From Zavarzinella sp. (GTDB lineage: Bacteria > Planctomycetota > Planctomycetia > Gemmatales > Gemmataceae), in assembly GCA_041399155.1 (NCBI GenBank), contig JAWKTI010000004.1, forward strand, positions 496,001 through 560,000: 64,000 bases of DNA. The letters run 5' to 3'. The position numbers and the translations under genes are program-made. The notes beneath the pieces were generated by a model. That model was not told the origin of the DNA. It was given only the letters and a program-made list of their open reading frames with translations, and searched no databases. Positions 45,346-54,152 of the stretch are shown here, piece after piece. How positions within the stretch are numbered: the stretch's first letter is position 1; each line of letters starts with the position of its first letter.

Positions 45346-47253
45346 ATGAAACGCTTCCGTATGCGTCTGTTTGCTTCATTGTTTATCGTCGGTGGGTTCA
45401 ACCAATTTGCTCACGCAGCCCCACCCCCCGCTGTGAATGATATTCTGGCTTTTAAACCACGGATCGGTGGGGTGGAAATTACCATTCCTGCTGGTGCCCA
45501 GCTTTCCGCTTGTAAAGTGGAAGCGGCCAAAAAAGGTGACTCGGTAATCGGCTGGATTCTGACCGATGGCAACGGCAACACGTTGCGAAAATTTGTCGAT
45601 GCGTCTGGCAGTGGCCAGATCAATACCTGGTCTTACTTCCGCGATGGCGTCGAAGCGTATCGGGAAATCGATTCCAATAACAACAATCGCGTCGACCAAT
45701 ACCGCTGGCTGGGTAAAAATGGCAGCAAGTGGGGTGTTGATGTCGATGAAGATGGCAAAATCGATTCCTGGCTGGCCATTTCACCCGAAGAAGTCAGTCA
45801 GGAAATTCTGGCTGCCATCGGCACTCGCGATTTTGAACGGGTAAAGGCACTGATGCTTACCCAGAAAGACGTTGAAACACTGGGTCTGCCACCCGCAGAG
45901 TTGAGCCGTTTGAACGAAAAAATGGCTGCTGCTGGAGCTGATTTTCAGAAAACCTGTGCCGCACTGGTCAATGTTGATGACAAAGCGGTCTGGCTGCACC
46001 TGGAAACCCGCAAACCAGAAACACTGGCTGCGGATGAACTGGGATCAAAAATCGATCTGATTCGTTACCCCCACGCCACCATCCTGGCCCAGGTGGGCAA
46101 TGGTACCGATACCAAAACCCAGAATATTCAGACTGGCGAACTGATTCAGGTGGGCCGAGCCTGGCGCATTGTGCAGGCACCTTACGGTGGTTTACCCGAA
46201 GAAGCGGTTGCCAGCAATAATATCGGCGGCGTGCGAATTCCTGCCGGAGCTGAAAAATTCATCGAAGAGTTGAAAACGCACGACACGAACGCCGCACCTG
46301 CAGACCGCGCTCAGTTGACCGATTATCACCTGAAGCGGGCTGCGATTCTGGAAAAGATTGTTGCCTTGATCAAACCAGATGATCGTGCTAATCGCGATGT
46401 GTGGGTGCGTCAGGTGGCGGAAAGTTACGCTGCGGCAGCACAGCAGCTAGATGGCACCGCACTGCAAAAGCTGGATGGCCTCCGCCAGCAACTGGAAAAA
46501 ACCAACGACCCGGAATCGGTGAAGTTACTGGCCTACGTGACCTTCCGCACGCTGACTGCGAATTATGCAATTCGTCTCGCCCAGTTTGCCAGCCAGAAAG
46601 AGCCAAACCCACAGGATATGCAGAAACTGCAGGACGACTGGAAAGCCACACTAACCAAGTTTGTCAGTGATTTTGGCACCGCAGATGATACCCCCGATGC
46701 CATGATGCAACTGGGCATGGTTTATGAGTTTGCAGGTAAGGAAGACGAAGCCAAAAAGTGGTACGAACTGCTGATCAAGAATTTCGATCGCCACCCGCTG
46801 GCAAGAAAGGCTCAAGGCTGCCTGACCCGGATGAACCTGGAAGGGAAACAACTGGAACTGGTCGGAAAAACCCTGGCCGGAAACCAGTCCTTTGATGTGA
46901 AAGCTCTGGCAGGTAAAGTCGTCGTGGTGTATTACTGGGCAAGCTGGAACGGAACCGCAATGGATGATTTCAAAAAGATCCGCATTGCGATGGCCCAGTA
47001 TAAAAATGTGGAACTGGTGGGGGTCAATCTTGATAACAATCCCGCATCGGCCATCGATTTCCTGAAACAGAACGAAATCGGGAATGGCGTTCACATCCAC
47101 GAAACCGGTGGTCTGGAAAGTGGTCTGGCAACACAATACGGGATTACCGTGCTGCCGAATATCTTCATTACCAACGCACAAGGGATCGTGGTAGACCGTA
47201 GTGCCCAGGCTACCACACTGATCGACGATTTGAAAAAAGCTGGTGCGAAGTAA
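45346..47253 (+). CDS. Exported protein with C-terminal thioredoxin fold lacking CXXC
   Basis: 635 residues from the ATG at 45346, six bases after AAAGGA; it opens with a signal peptide (FASLFIVGGFNQFAHA). The first ~150 residues contain EF-like acidic repeats (DSNNNNRVDQYRW, DVDEDGKIDSWL), followed by a long helical region with TPR-like features near 480-520. The C-terminal 130 residues are a TlpA/ResA-type thioredoxin fold (GKVVVVYYWASWNGTAM, ITVLPNIFI with cis-Pro). In active proteins the WxxWCxxC motif holds two cysteines; here it is WASWNGTAM. It may bind rather than reduce disulfides. Confidence 0.85.
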   Translation: MKRFRMRLFASLFIVGGFNQFAHAAPPPAVNDILAFKPRIGGVEITIPAGAQLSACKVEAAKKGDSVIGWILTDGNGNTLRKFVDASGSGQINTWSYFRDGVEAYREIDSNNNNRVDQYRWLGKNGSKWGVDVDEDGKIDSWLAISPEEVSQEILAAIGTRDFERVKALMLTQKDVETLGLPPAELSRLNEKMAAAGADFQKTCAALVNVDDKAVWLHLETRKPETLAADELGSKIDLIRYPHATILAQVGNGTDTKTQNIQTGELIQVGRAWRIVQAPYGGLPEEAVASNNIGGVRIPAGAEKFIEELKTHDTNAAPADRAQLTDYHLKRAAILEKIVALIKPDDRANRDVWVRQVAESYAAAAQQLDGTALQKLDGLRQQLEKTNDPESVKLLAYVTFRTLTANYAIRLAQFASQKEPNPQDMQKLQDDWKATLTKFVSDFGTADDTPDAMMQLGMVYEFAGKEDEAKKWYELLIKNFDRHPLARKAQGCLTRMNLEGKQLELVGKTLAGNQSFDVKALAGKVVVVYYWASWNGTAMDDFKKIRIAMAQYKNVELVGVNLDNNPASAIDFLKQNEIGNGVHIHETGGLESGLATQYGITVLPNIFITNAQGIVVDRSAQATTLIDDLKKAGAK

Positions 47254-47370
47254 TCGAGGATTAATCGCCCTGCTTCTCATCAAGCAATTTCATGAATCTG
47301 CTTTAGGCACAAAGTGCAGCAGCACCTAACACTTTTCAGCTATTTTCTCAAAATTCAGAAAATACCAAAA

Positions 47371-47386
47371 CGTTCCACGTGGAACA
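47371..47386. other. parS: Candidate parS (ParB-binding) site
   Basis: CGTTCCACGTGGAACA contains the perfect 14 bp palindrome GTTCCACGTGGAAC. Read on the minus strand, it differs from the bacterial parS form TGTTCCACGTGGAACA at one outer base. It is intergenic (47254-47540). Other CACGTG-type sequences in the window lack the matching outer arms. Chromosomal parS sites usually cluster near the origin; parA and parB are not in the window. Confidence 0.65.
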
Positions 47387-47540
47387 CTGACAATCGTTTG
47401 AATGTCGTAGGGCGATTACAGGTATGCCTGACAGGTGCCATCACCTCACCCTACGTGGGATGGGCATTTGATATAAAAGGATTGTGTAAACATCGCCCAT
47501 CGAATGGAATCGCCTGTAATGGAGGGCAAGCGGTATTGCA

Positions 47541-48413
47541 ATGAGTGCGATCACAAGAACTTTGGAAGCTGGCGTGGTGACGCTGACGATTGATCAGCCC
47601 GACCAGAAAGTCAATATTCTGTCCACCAGTTTATGGAAAGAACTTGGTTCCCACCTGGAAGAAGTGGGGAAACTGGAATGTCGCGGCGTGATCATTCAAA
47701 GTGGCAAGTCGGGCAACTTTCTGGCTGGGGCTGATTTGAAGGAATTGAGCGGCGAACCCTCCGCAACCGATGTGCGGAACTTTATCGACCGTGGTCATCG
47801 CGTGTTATTCCAATTGGAAGAGCTTTCCTGTCCCACGGTGGCCTGCATTGATGGTGCCGCACTGGGTGGGGGTTTCGAACTGGCCATGGCGTGCGATTAT
47901 CGTCTGATTGGCAGTTCGCCCAAGTGGAAGCTCGGCATGCCCGAACTGAACCTGGGCGTGATCCCCGGTTGGGGCGGCACCCAGCGACTGCCACGATACG
48001 TGGGGATCGAAGAAGCGATCATGCGCCTGATTTCTGGCGAATCATACGACCCACAAGATTTGCCACCGGAAGATTTCATCAGCGATTATGTGGAATCGGG
48101 TGACTTTCAGTCTGCCATTGAAGCCTGTCTGCAACGCACCGACTGGCAACAGCGCCGAGCTGCGAAACAGGCACCACTGAGCAAGGAAGAATTGCCCGAT
48201 CTGGATGACATGCTCGAAAATCTGCAGGAATCGCTGGCAGAACTGGATCAGCAGATCATTCCGGTCGCACTCAGTCTGATCAGCCTGGTGGTGACTGGGT
48301 GCCTGTCATCCCTGCGAGAAGGAATCGCCAACGAAACTGAATTATTTGTGGAACTTGCAACACAACCACTGGCACAACAACGAATTGCAGCGTTTTTGAA
48401 TCGTAAGAAATAG
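47541..48413 (+). CDS. Enoyl-CoA hydratase/isomerase family protein
   Basis: 290 residues. The crotonase core is clear: GADLKEL in the oxyanion-hole helix, DGAALGGGFELAMACDYRL, the glutamate-containing block LGMPELNLGVIPGWGGTQRLPRY cut short here, and a C-terminal helical region. The pattern is closest to the N-terminal part of FadB-type multifunctional enzymes, where the Glu of PELNLG and a Glu in the earlier loop do the hydration. The stand-alone size is normal for a monofunctional hydratase. It precedes the YjhG-like gene by 28 bp, suggesting co-transcription, though a metabolic link is not obvious. Confidence 0.85.
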   Translation: MSAITRTLEAGVVTLTIDQPDQKVNILSTSLWKELGSHLEEVGKLECRGVIIQSGKSGNFLAGADLKELSGEPSATDVRNFIDRGHRVLFQLEELSCPTVACIDGAALGGGFELAMACDYRLIGSSPKWKLGMPELNLGVIPGWGGTQRLPRYVGIEEAIMRLISGESYDPQDLPPEDFISDYVESGDFQSAIEACLQRTDWQQRRAAKQAPLSKEELPDLDDMLENLQESLAELDQQIIPVALSLISLVVTGCLSSLREGIANETELFVELATQPLAQQRIAAFLNRKK

Positions 48414-48441
48414 CCTCTCTCCCTCACAATGAGATTTCCTC

Positions 48442-50409
48442 ATGAGTTCGACGAACCCGATCTTTGACAGCACCGATGTCAGTATTTATTCGTTTGCCAC
48501 CCATACCCCTGGGCCGGAAGGTGCCTTACCACTGACCGATGAAATGCTGCGAAACGCCCCCAGTGGGGATCTTTTTGGCTGGTCGCAGAATGTGGGGATG
48601 GGCCTGCAGGTCGATTTATTAGGAAAAAATGAATATCTGATCCTCTCCACGCACGGTGGGATGCGTGCCGATAATGGCGATGCCATCGCTTTGGGATACC
48701 ACACGGGCCACTGGGAAGTGGGGCTGATGGTGAAGGCAGCCGCAGAAGAATTGCGTCGAGGCGGTGCAATTCCGTTTGCCGGTGCCGTCACCGATCCGTG
48801 TGACGGCCGCACCCAAGGCACCACGGGGATGTTCGATAGTCTGCCGTATCGCAACGATGCAGCAATGGTCTTTCGGCGTCTGATTCGTTCGCTGCCCACC
48901 CGTGCGGGGGTGCTGGGCGTAGCAACGTGCGACAAAGGTCTGCCTGCGATGATGATGGCTCTGGCTTCGGAACACGATCACCCTGTCGTGCTGGTTCCTG
49001 GTGGGGTAATGCTGGCCACCAAAGGGCACGAAGATACTGGCAAAGTGCAGACAATTGGTGCTCGGTATGCCGCGGGTGAAATCACGTTGGAGCAAGCCGC
49101 CATTGAAGGCTGCCACACCTGTGCGTCGCCTGGTGGAGGCTGTCAATTCCTGGGCACGGCTGCTACGTCGCAGGTTGTCGGTGAGGCACTTGGGTTGTCG
49201 TTGCCCCACAGTGCGCTGGCACCGTCCGGCCAGGCGGTCTGGCTGGATATGGCCCGTCGCTCCGCACGTGCCCTGCAAAAACTGAAAGTACGCAAAATCA
49301 CGACCCGCCAGATATTAACGCCTGCTGCATTCCGAAACGCTATGGTGGTACACGCTGCATTCGGGGGCAGCACCAATTTACTCTTACATGTGCCCGCAAT
49401 TGCGTTCCATGCGGGTGTCCCACGTGCGTCAATTGATGAGTGGGCAGAAATCAATCGGCAGATTCCCCGTATTGTGGATGCACTGCCAAACGGACCTGTT
49501 GGCCACCCCACTGTGCAGGTGTTTCTGGCAGGTGGCGTGCCGGAAACGATGCTGCACCTGCGAGAAGCCAATCTGCTCGACCTGAACTGCCTGACGGTGA
49601 CCGGCGAAACTTTAGGCACCAACCTGGAATGGTGGGAAAAATCGGAAAGGCGACAGCGATTTCGAGAGTTACTTGCCACTGGTGATGGTGTGTCGCCGGA
49701 AAATGTGATTATGTCGCTGCAGAAAGCGAAAGAGATGGGGCTGACCCCTTCGCTATGCTTCCCACGTGGCAATCTCTGCCCGCAGGGTTCTGTGATCAAA
49801 TCGACTTCGATTGACCCACGTGTGGTGGATGCGGACGGTATCTATCGCAAAACCGGACCGGCAAAAGTATTCACCACCGAAAAGGCTGCAATCCAGGCAA
49901 TTAAAGGCCAGGGTGATCTGAAAGTAGTACCCGGCGATATTCTGGTACTCTGTGCCCGCGGCCCAATGGGATCGGGCATGGAAGAAACCTACCAGGTTAC
50001 CTCGGCATTGAAGCACATCAGTTGGGGCCGCGAAGTTGCAGTGTTGACCGATGCTCGTTTCAGTGGCGTTTCCACAGGTGCGTGCGTCGGGCATATCAGC
50101 CCGGAAGCGCTTGCAGGTGGGCCGATTGGTAAGGTTCGTGATGGTGATCTGATTGAAATCATGATCGACCGCAACCGCCTGGCGGGTCAAATCAACCTGG
50201 TGGGAGACGCGACAGGGCACCACGGTATTGCGTGGGGGGATGCACAAATGCAGAGCCGCACCAGCCGACCAGACTTGAAACCAGATGCTGCCCTGCCTGC
50301 TGACACTCATCTTTGGGCGTTATTGCAGAATGCCAGCGGTGGGGTTTGGGGCGGGTGTGTCTACGACCATGAGGCCATTGCACAGGCATTGCAGCCAAAA
50401 ATTGGATAG
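48442..50409 (+). CDS. yjhG: YjhG/YagF-type sugar-acid (D-xylonate) dehydratase, IlvD/Edd family
   Basis: 655 residues, the same length as E. coli YjhG, and strongly similar from end to end by memory of that sequence (PSGDLFG, DPCDGRTQGTTGMFDSLPYRNDA, VATCDKGLPAMMMALA, GCQFLGTAATSQVV, TDARFSGVSTGACVGHI, GPEALAGGPIGK-like). Enzymes of this group dehydrate D-xylonate and related aldonic acids to 2-keto-3-deoxy acids and carry an Fe-S cluster held by conserved cysteines, three of which are seen in CDGR, CDKG and CASPGGGC. No aldolase or xylose dehydrogenase is adjacent, so the substrate remains an inference. Cytoplasmic. Confidence 0.9.
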   Translation: MSSTNPIFDSTDVSIYSFATHTPGPEGALPLTDEMLRNAPSGDLFGWSQNVGMGLQVDLLGKNEYLILSTHGGMRADNGDAIALGYHTGHWEVGLMVKAAAEELRRGGAIPFAGAVTDPCDGRTQGTTGMFDSLPYRNDAAMVFRRLIRSLPTRAGVLGVATCDKGLPAMMMALASEHDHPVVLVPGGVMLATKGHEDTGKVQTIGARYAAGEITLEQAAIEGCHTCASPGGGCQFLGTAATSQVVGEALGLSLPHSALAPSGQAVWLDMARRSARALQKLKVRKITTRQILTPAAFRNAMVVHAAFGGSTNLLLHVPAIAFHAGVPRASIDEWAEINRQIPRIVDALPNGPVGHPTVQVFLAGGVPETMLHLREANLLDLNCLTVTGETLGTNLEWWEKSERRQRFRELLATGDGVSPENVIMSLQKAKEMGLTPSLCFPRGNLCPQGSVIKSTSIDPRVVDADGIYRKTGPAKVFTTEKAAIQAIKGQGDLKVVPGDILVLCARGPMGSGMEETYQVTSALKHISWGREVAVLTDARFSGVSTGACVGHISPEALAGGPIGKVRDGDLIEIMIDRNRLAGQINLVGDATGHHGIAWGDAQMQSRTSRPDLKPDAALPADTHLWALLQNASGGVWGGCVYDHEAIAQALQPKIG

Positions 50410-50450
50410 CCAGAATCATGCTGATTGCAAGTTAGTCGATTTGTTTGTGC

Positions 50451-51806
50451 TTACAGCAGTTCCTGAATGACGGTGCCGTTCAGTTGCAGGCCCAGTAAAG
50501 CGGCCTGCTCGCTACTGATGCCCACCTGATGATGTATCGTGGCAGCCAGATCGGCGGGAGTCAATGGTTTAAGGATAGGTCGTTCTGCTTTTGCATCGCT
50601 TTCCCCAATCACGCGGCCCCCACGAATCCCCCCACCTGCAATCAGGGCACTGTAGCAGTGCTCCCAATGGTCTCGGCCAGCCTTCTCATTAATTCGTGGG
50701 GTGCGGCCAAACTCTCCCACGGCCAGGATCAACGTCTGGTCCAGTAACCCACGGTGTGCCAGATCGGTCAGCAGTGCTGCATATGCCTGATCCAGCCAGG
50801 CAGCATGTCGATCTTGCATGATCTGAAAGTTGCGATAATGATGATCCCAGCCACCGTCACCGGAATCTTCTTCCGCTTCCACATGGTCGGACCAGTTCAC
50901 CTGCACAAAGGGCACCCCATGCTCGACCAGACGACGAGCCAGCAGGCACGATTGACCAAAGCGGGTGTATCCATATTGCTGCTTGGTTTGTGGTTTTTCC
51001 TGCGACAGATCAAACATTTTGCGGGCGTCAGGCGATGTCAGCAGTGCAATCGCCTGTGAATAATACGCATCGCCATGGTGCTGCTGAATCTGGCGTTCCG
51101 CACGTGCCAGTGCATCCAGCAAGGTGCGTCGATCGGTCAGGCGTTCCGGTGTCAACTGTTCTGCCAACTGCAACCCGGGAATGCGGACACCTTTGACCGG
51201 ATCATATTCCAGCCGAAACGGATCATACTTTCCGCCAAGCGTGCCCCCACCTTCCCCAGTGACCTGTTTTTTCCCCTGATGCAGTTTACCGCCCACAATC
51301 ATGTACGGTGGGGTGGTGTTGCGTTCGCCCAGTTGGCGTGAAACCACAGCACCCAACGCTGGCCGTGGGGCACCAGAAAGAGGTTGACCACCCAGTCCCT
51401 GTGCACCCGCGTTCGAACCAGTCAAGCCAATCGTCCCTGCGATTCCATGGTCGTTGGAACTGGTGTGAAGCGAACGGATGATACTGTATTGTTCGCTGAG
51501 TCTGGCGATCTGGGGAAATAATTCCCCAATTCGCACGCCGGCTGTTCTGGTTGGAATTGAAGAAAATGGCCCACGGTAATCGAGTGGGGCGTTTGGCTTC
51601 GGGTCCCAGGTATCCAGTTGGGCAGGCCCACCCCACAGCCAGAGGAGAATGACCGATTTGGCTTTCCCTTGCAAATACGAAGAGGGAGCCTCGGCATGCA
51701 ACCGCAAACGGTCGGCACCAGATAGCCCCAGCAACGTGCAGGCACCCACCTGGAGCAAGGCCCGACGTGTTCGATTTTTCTGTGGCTGGCTTCCAATCAA
51801 CAGCAT
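50451..51806 (-). CDS. DUF1501 family protein
   Basis: 451 residues from the ATG at 51806, chosen for GGGAG five bases upstream; 51833 is an alternative. The frame is open to 51929 but that part runs into dRS3-like repeats. A TAT-like signal NRTRRALLQVGACTLLGL follows. Family blocks: LWLWGGPAQLDTWDPKP, HTSSNDHGI, GDGGWDHHYRNF, VGEFGRTPRINEKAGRDHW. Unlike the two other copies in the window it has no PSCyt1 partner next to it. It converges with the YjhG-like gene. Confidence 0.88.
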   Translation of the reverse strand: MLLIGSQPQKNRTRRALLQVGACTLLGLSGADRLRLHAEAPSSYLQGKAKSVILLWLWGGPAQLDTWDPKPNAPLDYRGPFSSIPTRTAGVRIGELFPQIARLSEQYSIIRSLHTSSNDHGIAGTIGLTGSNAGAQGLGGQPLSGAPRPALGAVVSRQLGERNTTPPYMIVGGKLHQGKKQVTGEGGGTLGGKYDPFRLEYDPVKGVRIPGLQLAEQLTPERLTDRRTLLDALARAERQIQQHHGDAYYSQAIALLTSPDARKMFDLSQEKPQTKQQYGYTRFGQSCLLARRLVEHGVPFVQVNWSDHVEAEEDSGDGGWDHHYRNFQIMQDRHAAWLDQAYAALLTDLAHRGLLDQTLILAVGEFGRTPRINEKAGRDHWEHCYSALIAGGGIRGGRVIGESDAKAERPILKPLTPADLAATIHHQVGISSEQAALLGLQLNGTVIQELL

Positions 51807-51881
51807 CGGATCTCCCACGGGAGACATTTCCATCAGCTTACCCGATTGTGGTGCTCGATGCAACGTTTGATCAAAACTGTC

Positions 51882-52052
51882 ATTCCCGCGATCGCGGGAA
51901 TCCAGAGCAGAAACTCGAACGAAAACCAATTAACCGAAGCAACCCAACAAACGTCATCCCCGCGAACACGGGAATCCAGGACAGAAAACTTGAAGTAAGT
52001 ACCACAGCACCGAAACGCACCCCTGTAACGTCTTTCCCGCGAACACGAGAAT
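51882..52052. repeat. Three dRS3-like palindromes spaced about 75 bp
   Basis: Copies at 51882-51901 (ATTCCCGCGATCGCGGGAAT), 51956-51975 and 52033-52052, each followed by AATCCAGRRCAGA. The second and third have decayed arms (GAACACGGGAAT, GAACACGAGAAT). They lie upstream of the DUF1501 gene. The rest of the 51807-52389 gap has no recognisable feature. Confidence 0.85.
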
Positions 52053-52389
52053 CCAGGACAGAACAACAGAGAAAATTTAGTAATCGACAAACATGAAAAT
52101 GCAGCTCGTCCAACCAAGATCCGGGGAAACAGTCCTTCGGTGTGTGGGACTACCTCGGCAACATCACCGTGGAACAAAGTAACTTTTGGGGTGAGGTGAA
52201 ATCGCTGCAGCAACTCCCGGGCTTCCAGTTGATCGATCAAAGACCTGATACAAAGTGGCAATTCAGATTCCATGTGCTAGATTTTTGAAAAACGAGGTGT
52301 GGTGAAGTTATTTGGGAATCTAAATCCGGATTTTGCCAGAATTCCTGTCAATGCTTGGTTGTTTTGGAAACCCGGTGCCGGAGATTTGC

Positions 52390-53529
52390 ATGTTTGATTC
52401 AACAAACGACCCCAGCCCACTGATCAGGGCTATTGCCGCTGGCGATCAAGATCGGATAATCGAATTGCTTGACAGCGGTCATCCAGTTGATGATCTGGAT
52501 AGCCACGGTCGCTCTGCGCTGATGTGTGCCATCTGGGAGTACAATCCGGACCTGGTGCAATTGCTCATTGAACGCGGAGCGAACGTCAACTATCGATCTC
52601 CATATGGTTCTCGGCCATTGCTTGCCCACCCGAATATGCCTGTCAAAATGACGAAAATGTTGTTGAAAGCGGGTGCTGACCCACAGGCCGCGGGGGTAAC
52701 GGGGATTCCGGTCATCGCAGAAATTGCTGCCAATTCAACAAAACGAGTGTTGGAAACATGTTTCGATTGTGGTGTCAAACTGGAAATCGACCCCGACACC
52801 CAACAGAAACTCATTAAAAAGTTACGTGGCGAACGATCAGCGAACTTAAAACTTGTCCTGAATCATTTGGGTCTGGAGGAATCAAAGGAAACAAGGACCC
52901 CTGCACCGAAAAAGCCAAAAACAGATCAAATTGCCTTAACTGCTGCATCCCCCGAATTTAAGCTGGTAACAGAAAAAATCAGAAAGATATTTCATCGAAA
53001 GGAATCGACATGGAAACGGCGTGCGGGGGTGATGCGTTTCCACAACGTACCAATCGCTGAACAACTTGCTACGTATTATTCAGAAGCACTGCCGCTCAAA
53101 AATAACTTCGATGAGGTTGATGAGCTGCTTCGGCGTTTTGTCCGGGAAATCGAACAATCTGGGTTTTTATTGATTCGAAACGACTTCATTGCCGATGACC
53201 GGTGCACTTTACTTCTGTTTCCATCTTCAGAAAAGTATGATGTTCTGCATATGATTGGGACAAATGGAAATAACTACGGGCACAGTACACACGATGTCAT
53301 CGTCTGGCTGCAGAAAATGGAACAGAAAAACCCTTTCCGGCTGATTGCCGCGACCCACGATGGAATGGAGGGAGAATTTCTGAATGAAGTTCTGGGTGCC
53401 CAGAAGCTCGCCGAAGAGATGTTGGAATTCTGCCCTGATCTGCAAACCACGGAAAACGATACTGCAGCGTTTGCATTAGAATTGCTCAACGAGCGCGCTT
53501 CGGGCTTTGGTGGGATTAATACTGTTTGA
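52390..53529 (+). CDS. Ankyrin-repeat protein with C-terminal DUF4253-like domain
   Basis: 379 residues from the ATG at 52390; an ORF extension to 52333 is not supported. Residues ~8-110 contain three ankyrin repeats (LIRAIAAGDQDRIIELLDSG, SALMCAIWEYNPDLVQLLIERGANV, and MTKMLLKAGADP). A basic linker (APKKPKTD) follows. The C-terminal ~170 residues resemble DUF4253 (NPFRLIAATHDGMEGEF, LAEEMLEFCPD), a domain often found in proteins linked to SMI1/KNR4-type immunity loci. No toxin gene was seen. Probably cytoplasmic; function unknown. Confidence 0.75.
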   Translation: MFDSTNDPSPLIRAIAAGDQDRIIELLDSGHPVDDLDSHGRSALMCAIWEYNPDLVQLLIERGANVNYRSPYGSRPLLAHPNMPVKMTKMLLKAGADPQAAGVTGIPVIAEIAANSTKRVLETCFDCGVKLEIDPDTQQKLIKKLRGERSANLKLVLNHLGLEESKETRTPAPKKPKTDQIALTAASPEFKLVTEKIRKIFHRKESTWKRRAGVMRFHNVPIAEQLATYYSEALPLKNNFDEVDELLRRFVREIEQSGFLLIRNDFIADDRCTLLLFPSSEKYDVLHMIGTNGNNYGHSTHDVIVWLQKMEQKNPFRLIAATHDGMEGEFLNEVLGAQKLAEEMLEFCPDLQTTENDTAAFALELLNERASGFGGINTV

Positions 53530-53637
53530 CCAGAAACGGAATTTCATTGGAATTTCGTGATCGGAATCAGATTGATCTAACGCTTGAAGATTGCTATGGA
53601 GTTTGTCGCATTTGTTAGAAGCTGTTGTTCACTGGCA

Positions 53638-53928
53638 TCAGGAAGCAGATTTCGCACGTGGCAGAATCGATTGATAGAGAAAGAAGATTGCCAGTCCGCT
53701 GACCGCGAAGAGTGCAACGACATCGATTATTGTCAGATTTGGGTACAAATCAATCATTTTGACAATCATCGAAGCCAGCACCATCATCGTCACTGCTGCA
53801 GTTAATCCAAACTCCTGGCGATGCACAGATCGATTCGATGTTCTTTTCCGAATTCGCACCAGCCGCCAGGTGATGACCAGAAAAATAGTGCCCCCACCGA
53901 TTAACCAGATCATCGTTGGTAGATTCAT
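53638..53928 (-). CDS. Small membrane protein
   Basis: 96 residues from the ATG at 53928, with GAGG six bases upstream; the longer frame to 53985 is less likely. Three hydrophobic segments are visible: about 5-22 (IWLIGGGTIFLVITWRL), 45-60 (LTAAVTMMVLASMIVKM) and 68-88 (IDVVALFAVSGLAIFFLY), with a basic loop after the first (RIRKRTSNR). No family recognised. It converges with the ankyrin gene. Confidence 0.65.
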   Translation of the reverse strand: MNLPTMIWLIGGGTIFLVITWRLVRIRKRTSNRSVHRQEFGLTAAVTMMVLASMIVKMIDLYPNLTIIDVVALFAVSGLAIFFLYQSILPRAKSAS

Positions 53929-54152
53929 GATAACCTCGTTCAAGCACGTTCTCATCAAATTTTCATTGTTTGGAATGTACCACACTCCTCTCGGTCCAGC
54001 AATAAAAAACTCGATTGTGGGGGTGAATTGGCACCTCCCACCATTTCAAATGGCAGTTTTCTGCTGAAAATTGCGATACGAGTGCTAAAATTGACCAGAA
54101 CTGCTGATTTGTAGCCAACAGTCAGCCGCCTAGTTACGATCACAGGAAACCA

